Below are positions 54,386 through 64,000 of a DNA stretch of 64,000 bases, piece by piece (positions within the stretch are counted from its first letter, which is position 1; each line of letters begins with the position of its first letter). The stretch lies in NCBI GenBank assembly GCA_047967505.1, contig CM106541.1; one strand, written 5' to 3'. Made by a program: the position numbers and the translations under genes. The stretch is from Dipteris shenzhenensis (Eukaryota > Polypodiophyta > Polypodiopsida > Gleicheniales). Under the pieces are notes generated by a model. That model saw nothing but the letters and a program-made list of their open reading frames with translations, made no database searches and was not told the origin of the DNA.

Positions 54386-54709
54386 TGACAAAACATGCGT
54401 GCCTCAGGATCTATGGAGTGCTCTAAGGTGGATGGAACCTATGTGGAAACATGATGAAGAGAGTGCTCATGACATGTATCTCAAGTCAATTAGGTTCCAA
54501 GATAGATTAGCTTGGACTCATAAAGAGAATCTTGAGATAGTGCAAAGTGCTTGATTGATATTACTTCAAATGAACCTCCCTTTTATAGGTGAGGTACTTA
54601 CATCCATTTGCTTGCTCACATGTGGGATATCTCCTCCATGCCATGTGGCAGCTTATCCTTTGCTCATACCTTTGCTCTACATGTGCTTATGGCACCATAA
54701 CTCTCAACA
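54386..54709 (-). repeat. TR2 5' LTR (right on the plus strand)
   Basis: 324 bp. Adjacent plus-strand ctctgatacca at 54375-54385 is the primer site of a minus-oriented element. Confidence 0.94.
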
Positions 54710-55561
54710 TGGGATACATTGGTGAAGCTGTATAGCACAAATAACAAAGCACGAAAGATGCAGCTAAAGCAGGAGTTGCACAATGTGCAAAGGAAAAATC
54801 TGAACATAAATGAGTATTCCTTGAAGGTGAAAGGCCTTGCAGATTCTCTTGCCTCCATTGGAGCACCTGTTGATGATGAGGACTTAGTGTCCGTGACCTT
54901 GAATGGTCTTGGGAAAGATTATGCACAATTTCGGACATCCATTGGAGTCCGTGAAACATTTCCTGATTTTCAGGAACTTATTGCTCTCTTGCTGAGTGAA
55001 GAGCAAAGGAATGGTGGTTCAGCCACCTCAACTTCTCAAGAGACTGCTTTCTACTCGAATACAGGTAGAGGCAGAGGTAGAGGAAGAGGCCGTTCTGGTG
55101 GCCGTGCAGGAAATCAGAACCAACAGCAACAACAGGAAAACCAGTCCTATGGAGGAGGACGTGGTAGTTCTAGAGGCAGGGGGAGCCAAAGAGGCCGTGG
55201 TTCATGGCAAAGGAACCAGCAAGTAAATAGCAGCATAGAATGCTATTATTGTGGAAAGCCTGGACACAAGGAGAATACATGCTATAAAAAGCAAAATGAC
55301 ATCAAAAGTGGAAAGTTGCAGCAAAGCAACTATGCATCATCAAGTGGGCATGGTGACGACAGAAATGAGCACCTTTTTGTGATGCAGCATATGGTTAACT
55401 CCATGTCAGGAGATGCTACAGCTTGCAATGATGTTTGGTATGTTGATTCAGGTGCCTCTAACCACATGACCAGTCATGGTGAGTGGTTTCATGATGTCAT
55501 AAATTTGTATAAGCCAGGTTATGTTGAAACAGGTGATGATACTGCACACCCAATTACGTAG

Positions 55562-58500
55562 GTTGGTAAAGTGCCATTGGCTATGCAGGATGGCAAAACG
55601 AAGTACTTGGCAGATGTACTTCATGTTCCAAAAATCACTAAGAACCTAGTTTCAGTTGGCCAGATGGTTGAGCAAGGTCTGCAGGTTAGACTTAATCCTG
55701 ATGGATGCTTTGTTGAGGACTTGAAAAATAAATGCCGCTTGGTTGCGAAAGGCAACAAAAATGGAAGAATGTTCACCTTGGATGTTGATATGCCTGAGGT
55801 GAAAGCTGCTATGTTTGCGCATGGGAGAGGTGTCATTACAGATATTGAGATATGGCACAAGCGCATTGGGCACGTGAATATACAAAGGCTGAAATCTATG
55901 CAAACGAAAAACATTGTTGCAGGTTTGCCTAAATTCAGAGTTGAGGGAATGCAAAAGGTATGTGAAGCATGCCAAATGGGTAAGCAGGCCAGACATGCAT
56001 TTCCCAAAAATGCTAAGGTGAGCAGAAGACCTTTGGAAGTGATCCATTCAGATGTTTGGACAACCAAAGCTGCTTCTATTGGTGGATGCCATTATTATGT
56101 GACGTTTATTGATGACTACACTAGGAAGGTGTGGATTTATTTTATGAAGCACAAAAGTGAAGTGTTCAGCCATTTCAAGTCTTTTAAGGCCATGGTTGAA
56201 AAAGAGAAAGGTGTGCATATTAAAGTGCTAAGATCTGATGGAGGGGGAGAGTACTTTTCAGAAGAATTTTGTGAATATCTGAAAGAACAGGGAATTCAAA
56301 GGAAGTACTCATGCAGGTCTACCCCTCAGCAGAATGGGGTTGCAGAAAGGAAGAACAGGCATATTGCAGAAGTAGGACGGGCGATCCTAAATGAGAAAAA
56401 CATGCCTGATTATTTTTGGGCTGAAGCAGTAGCAACTGCTGTTTATATTATGAACAGAACCCCCGCTGCAGCTGTCCATGGCATGACGCCTGAAGAAATG
56501 TATACAAGTCAAAAACCAGATATTTCTCACTTGAAGGTATTTGGTTGCATAGCTTATGTTCATGTTCCTGATGAGAAGAGAACAAAGCTGGATCCAAAGG
56601 AAGAAAAATGCATCTTTATTTGATATGCTCAGCACCAGAAAGGGTATCGCTGTTATAACCCTTCCACCCGCAAAATGCAAGTGAGCAGAGATGTTGTTTT
56701 TGATGAAATGAGCAGCTGGTATGCACCAACTGTTATGGTAGGAGATGCAGATGCAGGAAATGGGAATGCTGCAATAAATGCAGAGCAGCAATCTCAAGCC
56801 TTGAGTGGAGACAGAGAGTCCTCTACTAGTGGATCTAATGCATGGACAGGGAGATTGAGATCTAGTGAATCATCACATGGCAGTCCTGATAGTGTTGTGC
56901 ACGTATCACATAAGGGAAAAGAAAAAGTGGACCATGGTCCAGTGTTTGATGTGTCTGCTGGTAGCTCTCATGTTGATGGAGAGTCAAGCGGCTCTGAAAT
57001 GAGCCTTGATGAGGAACTTGGGATTCCTTCTGTTGTTACACCTGGTGCAAGGAAAAGCAGGCATGATTTAAAGACGCCTGCAACTGATCCAATTGTACGG
57101 AGGTCCACTCGTATTAAGTACCCAGTTGACAGGCTGAGATATGATGGGTATACAGCACATCACTATGCTTATATGGTCAAGGTTCTAGAGGAGCCAGAGC
57201 CCACATGTTTTGAGGATGCAGCAGGGCATAAAAATTGGGAAGCAGCTATGGATGAAGAGATGGCTGCCTTGGATGCAAACCACACTTGGGATTTGATGCC
57301 TTTGCCTCATGATAAGAAGGCTATTGGCTGCAAGTGGGTTTACAAAGTAAAGCACAATGCTGATGGGTCTGTTAGCAGGTACAAGGCAAGATTGGTTGCC
57401 AAAGGTTTTGCACAGACATATGGAATTGACTATGAGGAAACTTTCAGCCCAGTTGCAAGGATGGCAACCGTGAGAGCAGTAATTGCTATGGCTGCTTCAA
57501 AGGGATGGTCTTTGCATCAGATGGATGTGAAAAATGCCTTCTTGCATGGTGACTTGCAGGAAGAGGTTTATATGATGCAGCCAGAAGGTTATGAGGATAA
57601 AGCACACCCCAATTTTGTATGCAGGTTGCGCAAAGCCTTGTATGGCTTAAAACAGGCGCCGAGGGCATGGTCAGACAAGATAGGGCAATATCTTGTCACT
57701 ATTGGATTTCAGATTTCCAATTCAGATTTTTCACTTTATGTGAAAAGGACAAACAGAGGGATTGTGCTTATAGTCATCTATGTTGATGACTTGATTATTA
57801 CAGGTGATAGTGATGCAGACATTAATGAAGTGAAGCTGCTGTTGAAGCAGAAATTTGAGATGAAGGATTTGGGAGAGCTGCGTTACTTCTTGGGCATTGA
57901 GGTTATTAGATCCCCGAGTGGGATATGGCTGTTGCAAAGGCAATACGGTTTGGACATGCTGTCCAAATATGGGATGACAGGCTGTAAGCCTATTTCTGTT
58001 CCATTGGAGCAGAATGTGAAGCTCAATGCAGAAACAGGTGAGCTTCTTGAAGATATTACTATGTACAGGCGCATAGTAGGTAGCTTGATTTACATGACTA
58101 TAACCAGACCAGATTTGAGCTATGCTGTGGGGCTGGTGAGTCAGTTTATGCAGGCACCGAGGAAGCCACATTTGGATGCGGCTAGGCGCATACTGCGGTA
58201 TGTGAAGTCCACATTGCATTATGGACTGTTTTATGAAGCTAGGTGTGCATTACAGGTACATGGATACACAGATGCTGACTGGGATGGTAGTGTCTCAGAC
58301 AGGAGATCTACTAGTGGTTTTATGTTTTCCCTTGGGAGTGGTGCCATCAGTTGGAGCAGCAAGAAGCAGCCAACAGTTGCCTTGTCGAGCACAGAGGCTG
58401 AGTACAGGGGTGCAGAAATGGCTGCATGTGAGGTAGCTTAGTTACGGAAGCTACTTGCAGATATGGGACAGTCAGTTCATGCAGCAGTTGTCATTCATTG

Positions 58501-58783
58501 TGACAACATTAGCAGCATCATGCTTGCTAATAACCCAGTTTATCATGCTAGAACGAAGCACATTGAGGTGCATTATCACTTTGTGAGAGACAAGGTTCTA
58601 GCTGGTGAGATTGATCTTGTCTATGTCAGCACTGAGGAGCAGGTGGCTGATATTTTTACGAAGGCATTGGGTACCGAGAAGCTTCGCAGGTTTAGGAGCT
58701 TGCTTGGTGTACGTGAGATGGATTTGAGCTTGAGGGGGAGTGTTGAGATATCAAGCTCTATCCCCGACATATCTCCTGGATGA
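55562..58783 (+). pseudogene. Copia-A3 pol with three nonsense changes
   Basis: Otherwise collinear with A1: pre-integrase IWHKRIGHVNIQRL, integrase with HSDVW, LRSDGGGEY and NGVAERKN, reverse transcriptase YVDD, RNase H TDADW. Stops: TAG 55559 (A1 CAG), TGA 56621 (A1 GGA, Gly in FIGYAQ) and TAG 58439 (A1 TGG, Trp in EVAWLRK). A few replacements, such as TDADWDG for TDADWAG, occur too. The C-terminus runs into the right LTR exactly as in A1. No frameshift was seen in this part. Confidence 0.93.
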
Positions 58784-59038
58784 CTATCATTTATGTCACC
58801 GTCTATGTTAGTTGTACTCGTGGTGTAGTTAGACTACCACGTATGTTTTTGGTTTGGGTTCACATATGAACCACGTATTCTAGGTTTTGACATATAGGGT
58901 ATTTCCCTCTTCTATTGTATTGTTGTTGTGTGCAAAAGTGAAGAAAGGCTTCACCCTCCAACCTTGTGTCCTCTCTCTTTTGTGTGTTGTGAAGAAAGCT
59001 GAACTTGAGTCTCCTATCTCTCTCCCTTATTCTTTACA
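58741..59038 (+). repeat. Copia-A3 right LTR
   Basis: 298 bp, preceded by the ttgagggggag purine tract and followed by ACAGG. Confidence 0.95.
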
Positions 59039-59333
59039 ACAGGTTTGACAGTGTATCCCAAACTTCCTTGGGTGTCTCAGCATCCTGTATGTGGCCAATC
59101 ATACTATCACTCACTGTGATAGAAATGTAGTGAATGGCCTGCCTTGCTTTCTTTACCCATGCTCTTACTGGTGCATCTGTAGCATCACCTGCTGGCTTTT
59201 GATCTGTGCCAATTCATAGCTCCCACAACTCCTTGCCCATCAAGAACTTCTTGATTCTGAACTTCCAGGCAGGATAGTTATTTTTATCCAACTTCTCTCC
59301 TGTGATGTGAGAGGCTGAAGCTTATTCTGTCAT
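59039..59333 (-). pseudogene. Copia-B gag, 5' part
   Basis: Starts ATG at 59333 (MTE then TAA), followed in frame by ASASHITGEKLDKNNYPAWK, FRIKKFLMGKELWEL, ISITVSDSMIGHIQDAETPK and EVWDTLSNLFE, a Copia Gag start. The stop at codon 4 disables it. It continues across the A3 insertion at 50807. Confidence 0.85.
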
Positions 59334-60079
59334 ATTTACTGTATAAACATAGCAAACTAATGAACACAGCGAGATGAGAAAAAACACAGCAAATCACTGC
59401 CTTGCAAGACCTTTGACTCAAGTCAAATAACAACAAAAACTACTGCAACTCTGTGCATAAGAAACCTGCTCTTGCTGAGCATACAAGTATCACTTTCACT
59501 GCCTTCCAATAGCATACAACTCTACAATATTCAATTGCATAAGGGCATACAACACCAAGAACTCAGAAATACAGGCCTTCCACTGCCGTATGTAACTAGC
59601 ATAAGCTTTGAAGCATGAATCAAACAACTCTACCAAATGTGGTGACTACAGCGTCCAACCAAACTCGCATAAACAGTTCACTGTTCCTGCATCAAATGTG
59701 ATACCTGCAGTGTACCTGTCCTCTTTCCTGGCATATACAACCTTGTGAAATAGAAGGTAGCAAAGGAAAAACTTTGACAGAGTCCAGAATGAAAAATAGA
59801 CTCACTTTCAGGATGCGACCACTCTGTCGCGCAGAAACAGGGTGTCTGAAATCGCCTGCGGAAGTGACGAATTTCGAAAAAATGAAGGTCAAGATGGCCC
59901 CGGAATGTTGAGAGACCTTGACCATTCACCGCGAACGGCGTCCCAAAATTCCACCGTTGGATTTTGTGGTATGGCGGCTGCCCCTCCTCTGTATGTGCTC
60001 GAAAAAGCTGCTCACTGGCTGAGCATAAGACTCTCTCCGATGCAACTCCCTCGTGACTACGAGATGCACACTTGGGTGC
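59334..60079 (-). other. Copia-B leader
   Basis: About 750 bp between gag and the primer site. No frame recognised. It is longer than the A-family leader. Confidence 0.55.
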
Positions 60080-60089
60080 TTTGATACCA
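60080..60089 (-). promoter_or_regulatory. Copia-B primer binding site
   Basis: tttgatacca (minus tggtatcaaa) adjoins the LTR. It diverges from tggtatcagag only at the end. Confidence 0.75.
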
Positions 60090-60401
60090 TGTTAAAAGAG
60101 AAGGAGGAGGTGGAGAGACAATGAGCACAAGACACAAGTGTTGAGGAGTAGTAGGAAGACTACTATGTGTGTCCCCTTTTCTTACTTTTTATTCCATCAT
60201 ACCCTAAGTCCACATATGACTAACATAGTGGTCATAGTGTACAAGACATAAGTCTATCTAGTAATATCAAATCCTAGATGAACAACTGGCGGGTAGCTAT
60301 CGCTTACTCCGCTATACATACTGCCGATAGAACGACATCCACACAATAAGATCATCCATCAGGTGGATGATGATGGCTGGGAGCTTGCTATATCTGCAAC
60401 A
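60090..60401 (-). repeat. Copia-B 5' LTR
   Basis: 312 bp, on the minus strand TGTTGCAGATATAG...CTTTTAACA. No second copy lies in the window. It is followed by a G-rich tract (60402-60458) that received Copia-A4. Confidence 0.8.
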
Positions 60402-60458
60402 AGGGGGAGGAAAAGGGGAGGGGAGGGGAGGGGAAAAGGGGAGAGAGGGAGGGGGGGG
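60402..60458. repeat. G-rich purine tract, insertion site of Copia-A4
   Basis: agggggaggaaaaggggagg and similar, ending in ggggggg just before the LTR. The 5 bp before the LTR are GGGGG. The matching duplication is outside the window. Confidence 0.8.
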
Positions 60459-60756
60459 TGTTGAGATATCAAGCTCTACCCCCGATATATCTCCTGGATG
60501 ACTATCATTTATGTCACCGCCTATGTTAGTTGTACTCGTGGTGTAGTTAGACTACCACGTATGTTTTTGGTTTGGGTTCACATATGAACCACGTATTCTA
60601 GGTTTTGACATATAGGGTATTTCCCTCTTCTATTGTATTGTTGTTGTGTGCAAAAGTGAAGAAAGGCTTCACCCTCCAACCTTGTGTCCTCTCTCTTTTG
60701 TGTGTTGTGAAGAAAGCTGAACTTGAGTCTCCTATCTCTCTCCCTCATTCTTTACA
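60459..60756 (+). repeat. Copia-A4 left LTR
   Basis: 298 bp. It has substitutions relative to A1 and A3 (ctctacccccgatat for ctctatccccgacat; gcctatg for tctatg). The primer site tggtatcagagcc follows at 60757. Confidence 0.93.
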
Positions 60757-60769
60757 TGGTATCAGAGCC
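60757..60769 (+). promoter_or_regulatory. Copia-A4 primer binding site
   Basis: tggtatcagagcc directly after the LTR. Confidence 0.9.
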
Positions 60770-61294
60770 TTGTTCATGGTAAGGAGCTCAAGAAAGCAAG
60801 CCAAGTTTGTGGTGTCCTGGTAAGAGGACCAGTGTTGCTTTCCTATTTCGAGTTTGGGAGCAAATGTCTGCAGGTAGCACAGCCAGAAGTGCAGGAGTGC
60901 ACTGTTTCAGATTGAGAGGCCCTTCGCGGTGTGGCGAGAGCGCATTTTGATTTGAGGCCATTTCGGGGCCCGTTTTGAAGGCGCAAGTTCTTCGCAGGCA
61001 CTCAGAAAAAGGCCCTGTTTTTCGCTGTGTGACCACTGCGCGCGGCTAGTTGGTGGAAAAGGTGCCACAGAAATTGCATCGTATGCCTGTGTGCAGAGAT
61101 ATTGGGAGTTGCAGATTCATGCCTGTTGCCTGTTGATGCAAAATCGTCACTAGGAAGTGACTGTGTGGTGAAATACCACTTTCGTCAGTGTTGCAGATCT
61201 GCCTCTGTGAGGTTTTTTGCAAAAGTTTTGCTATTTGCCCTTGTGAGGCATTTGCTGTGTTTACAGGTTGCTGTTGCAATTCGTGATTTGTAAA

Positions 61295-62562
61295 ATGTCT
61301 GAGAATCTGTCTACCATTGTCAGTGAGAAGCTTGACAAGAACAACTTCCAAGCATGGAAGTTCAGGATGACAAACTTCCTTATGGGAAAGGGAGTTTGGG
61401 AGTACATCAGTGGTGAAACTGCAGAACCAGTTTTGGGTGCTGCTCCCACTCCTACTGAATTGAAGGCCTATAAAGAATGGCATGAAAAAGCCAGAAAATG
61501 CCTGTATTGGCTGTCTGTTAGCATTTCAGATTCTATGATTGTGCATATACAGGATGTAGAGATGCCTAAGGAGGCATGGGATACATTGGTGAAACTGTAT
61601 AGCACAAATACCAAAGCATGAAAGATGTAGCTAAAGCAGGAGTTGCACAATGTGCAAAGGAAAAATCTGAATATAAATGAGTATTCCTTGAAAGTGAAAG
61701 GCCTTGCAGATTCTCTTGCCTCCATTGGAGCACCTGTTGATGATGAGGACTTAGTGTCCGTGACCTTGAATGGTCTTGGGAAAGATTATGCACAGTTTCA
61801 GACATCCATTGGAGTCCGTGAAACATTTCCTGATTTTCAGGAACTTATTGCTCTCTTGCTGAGTGAAGAGCAAAGGAATGGTGGTTCAGCCACCTCAACT
61901 TCTCAAGATATTGCTTTCTACTCGAATACAGGTAGAGGCAGGGGTAGAGGAAGAGGCTGTTTTGGTGGCCGTGCAGGAAGTCAGAACCAACAGCAACAAC
62001 AGGAAAACCAGTCCTATGGAGGAGGACGTGGTAGTTCTAGAGGCAGGGGGAGCCAAAGAGGCCGTGGTTCATGGCAAAGGAACCAGCAAGTAAATAGCAG
62101 CACAGAATGCTATTATTGTGGAAAGCCTGGACACAAGGAGAATACATGCTATAAAAAGCAGAATGACATCAAAAGTGGGAAGTTGCAGCAAAGCAACTAT
62201 GCATCATCAAGTGGGCATGGTGACGACAGAAATGAGCACCTTTTTGTGATGCAGCATATGGTTAACTCCATGTCAGGAGATGCTGTAGCTTGCAATGATG
62301 TTTGGTATGTTGATTCAGGTGCCTCTAACCACATGACCAATCATGGTGAGTGGTTTCATGATGTTAGAAATTTGGATAAGCCAGGTTATGTTGAAACAGG
62401 TGATGATACTGCACACCCAATTACGCAGGTTGGTAAAGTGCCATTGGCTATACAGGATGGCAAAACGAAGTACTTGGCAGATGTACTTCATGTTCCAAAA
62501 ATCACTAAGAACCTGGTTTCAGTAGGCCAGATGGTTGAGCAAGGTCTGCAGGTTAGATTTAA
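61295..62562 (+). pseudogene. Copia-A4 first gag-protease, A type
   Basis: ATG 61295 (MSENLSTIV...). The frame is broken at 61619 (TGA for the CGA of A1) and at 61627 (TAG), then open again through the knuckle CYYCGKPGHKENTC (about 62109) and protease WYVDSGASNHMT (about 62304). It ends inside QMVEQGLQVRF, where the A sequence stops and the second gag begins. The leader lacks some 30 bp found in A1 (near 60945). Confidence 0.9.
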
Positions 62563-64000
62563 AGGATGGCATGAGAGAGCCAGAAAAGTTATGTACTGGA
62601 TTTCTATCATTATTTCAGATTCTATGATTATGCATATTCAGGATGCAAGTATGCCAAAGGAGGCATGGGATACTTTGGCAAAAATGTACAGCATAAATAC
62701 ACAAGCTAGGAAAATGCAACTCAAGCAAGAGTTGCACAATGTGTAGAGAGAAAATATGAGCATCAATGACTACCACATGAAGGTGAAGAAAATTCAAGAT
62801 GCACTTGCTTCCATTGGGTCGCTAGTGGAAGATGATGATTTAGTTTCTGTGACCTTGAATGGTCTAGGAAAGGATTATGCATAGCTTCGGACATCCAGTG
62901 CCGTCCCTGAAAAATTTTCCTGATTTTGAGGAGTTGTTTGCTCTTCTAATTTCTGAAGAGCAGAGAAATGGAGGTGCATCTTCTTCAGGAGGAACTTCAA
63001 AAGAAACTATCTTCTACTCAAATGCTGGAAAAGGTAGAGGCAGAGGTAGAGCAGGCCGATCTGGAGGCCATGGTAGAAATCAGAATATGTAGAAAACCAG
63101 TCCTATGGAGGAGGAGGAGGACGTGGTAACTCTATAGGCAAGGGGAGCCAAAGAGGTCGTGGTGGATGGCAGAGAGGCCAAAATGCAAACAGCAATGTTG
63201 AATGCTACTATTGTGGTAAAATGGGTCATATGGCTAAAGACTACTATAAAAAGCAGAATGACATCATGAATGGAAAATTGCAGCAAGGGAATTATGCATC
63301 TTCTAGTAGACAGGGTGATGACAGAAATGAGCATTGTTTATGGTGCAGCACATGACCAATTCTGTGACAATTGCAGAAGAAAGAAATGATGTGTGGTATG
63401 TTGACTCAGGTGCAAGGAAAATGGAAAGACCAGGGTTTGTGGAGACTGGTGATGATACTGCACATCCTATTGTGCAGATTGGTAAAATTCCTTTGTCTAT
63501 GTAGCATGGGAAAAAGAAATACATGTCTGATGTATTTCATGTCCCGAATATCACCAAGAACCTAGTTTCTATTGGTCAAATGGTTGAGCAGGGCTTGCAG
63601 ATCAGATTTAATCCTCATGGATGCTTTATTGAGGATATGAAAAATGATGCTCGCTTGACAGCAAAAGGAAAGAAGAAGGGCAGGATGTTTACATTGGATG
63701 CGGACATGCCTGAATTGAGTGCAGCAATGTTTGCACATGGGACCGGGATAGTTGCAGATATTGAGATCTGGCATAAACACATTGGTCATGTTAATGTACA
63801 GTGACTTAAACGCCAGAGGAGATGTATACTGGTAGAAAACTGGATATTTCTCATTTAAAAATTTTTTGTTACATTGCCTATGTTCATGTGCCAGATGAGT
63901 TGAGGTCCAAGTTGGATCCAAAAGCTGAGAAGTGCATCTTTATTGGTTATTCTCTAGAGCAGAAAGGGTATAGATGCTATGTGATTGATGATGTAGATGC
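62563..64000 (+). pseudogene. Copia-A4 second gag-pol segment, different subfamily
   Basis: Begins inside gag: GWHERARKVMYWISIIISDS and EAWDTLAKMYSINTQARKMQ, then TAG 62743 (Gln in A1). A different Gly/Arg-rich stretch, knuckle CYYCGKMGHMAKDY (last Cys is Tyr) and protease WYVDSGA follow, where the next 15-20 residues (the SNHMT part) are deleted at about 63413. HVPNITKNLVSIGQMVEQGL to IWHKHIGHVNVQ is close to A1 but clearly diverged. At about 63811 the sequence jumps to TPEEMYTG-like DISHLKIF, so the whole integrase core (about 600 bp) is missing. It runs on with SKLDPKAEKCIFIGY to the window end. Confidence 0.88.

Larger units (their letters stand above)
51969..54709 (-). mobile_element. 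Young non-autonomous LTR retrotransposon (TR2), 2741 bp
   Basis: Inserted in Copia-A3 gag in the opposite orientation. Direct repeats of 324 bp (51969-52292 and 54386-54709) read as identical, start TGACAA and end CAACA on the plus strand, and are bracketed by TGGGA (51964-51968, 54710-54714). The primer site (tggtatcagag on the minus strand) lies at 54385-54375, the purine tract at 52299-52293. The 2.1-kb interior has no pol domain. It is the innermost and therefore youngest layer of the nest. Confidence 0.94.
51682..55561 (+). pseudogene. Copia-A3 gag-protease, interrupted
   Basis: ATG 51682 begins the same MSENLSTIV sequence as A1. The frame runs to KEAWD and is cut by the LTR of TR2 at 51969. 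It resumes after 54709 with the duplicated tggga, then DTLVKLYSTN. Gag continues through the CYYCGKPGHKENTC knuckle (about 55240) and protease WYVDSGASNHMT (about 55437) until TAG at 55559, where A1 has CAG (Gln). It therefore encodes no complete Gag. Confidence 0.93.
50808..59038 (+). mobile_element. Copia-A3, young but defective (8231 bp with insert)
   Basis: Second member of the family of 31430-36915. LTRs 50808-51105 and 58741-59038 (298 bp) are identical as read. Target duplication ACAGG at 50803-50807 and 59039-59043. The body is highly similar to A1 but carries three nonsense changes in pol and a 2741-bp non-autonomous element in gag. Without that insert it would be about 5.5 kb, the size of A1. 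Confidence 0.95.
48700..60401 (-). mobile_element. Minus-strand Copia-B, truncated and split by A3
   Basis: Read right to left: LTR 60401-60090, primer site at 60089-60080, leader, gag from 59333, interrupted at 59039/50807 by the insertion of Copia-A3 (duplication ACAGG), then the rest of gag and protease-integrase down to about 48741. Reverse transcriptase, RNase H and the second LTR are missing. At about 48700 the sequence passes directly into the 182-bp satellite, so the 3' half was deleted or the break lies in the satellite. It is related to, but distinct from, the A family. Confidence 0.88.
60459..64000 (+). mobile_element. Copia-A4, chimeric, runs off the window
   Basis: Third family member: LTR 60459-60756, primer site, leader and gag-protease of the A type up to about 62562. 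It then switches to gag-protease of a related subtype and continues with a truncated integrase region. No right LTR is in view. It cannot be autonomous. Confidence 0.9.

Overview
Organism and overall character. The window is nuclear DNA from a large, repeat-rich plant genome. It holds plant-type Copia retrotransposons primed by initiator tRNA-Met, a plant CACTA (TNP2-type) transposon with introns, a hAT relic, satellites and microsatellites. I found no rRNA, tRNA, CRISPR, bacterial operon or convincing intact host gene. A fern or lycophyte is my guess from the style of the retroelement proteins; it is an inference, not shown by the sequence. Layout, left part. 1-2640 is a palindrome-rich satellite of GCATAA/CATGAG hexamers and hairpin blocks. 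About 3541-7953 is a decayed CACTA transposon whose ends carry several copies of the 16-bp palindrome gtcgctatatagcgac. 7957-8170 is CT-rich. 10500-13100 is a highly diverged tandem array with a unit near 125 bp. 13166-15260 is a hAT transposase pseudogene. 16030-19330 is a decayed minus-strand Copia pol, split by a young 2226-bp non-autonomous LTR element (16290-18515; LTRs identical as read, target-site duplication ACGTG). Layout, middle. 20740-23599 is a broken plus-strand gene of a transposase-like family that I recognise only by its motifs (DFAxNY, EIQSxHW, CAAQFK, GHGKGEHDG). A second broken copy lies at 42139-43493. A minus-strand, probably intron-containing gene-like region faces it (24285-26445 and 38707-39237). 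Both putative genes have an intron made of sense-strand GTGCTTTT minisatellite. The minus-strand intron was split by an 11-kb nest: an old Copia (26650-37684, duplication AAAAG) that received a young, intact Copia (31430-36915, duplication GTAGG) with a single 1451-codon gag-pol frame. Layout, right part. 38500-38585 is a near-perfect 29-bp hairpin and 39835-40600 a Gypsy integrase relic. 44880-46890 is low-complexity DNA. 47060-48690 is an approximately 182-bp satellite whose orientation flips near 48082. From 48700 to 60401 there is a three-level nest: a truncated minus-strand Copia (B) contains a second copy of the young Copia (50808-59038, duplication ACAGG), which contains in its gag a minus-strand non-autonomous LTR element (51969-54709, duplication TGGGA). 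A third young-family copy starts at 60459 and runs off the window; it is a chimera in which gag-protease of one subfamily is followed by a second gag-protease of another. How the parts relate. Target-site duplications give a clear order of insertions. Only the element at 31430-36915 looks able to make all proteins for its own movement. The other family members and the two non-autonomous elements would need enzymes supplied in trans.
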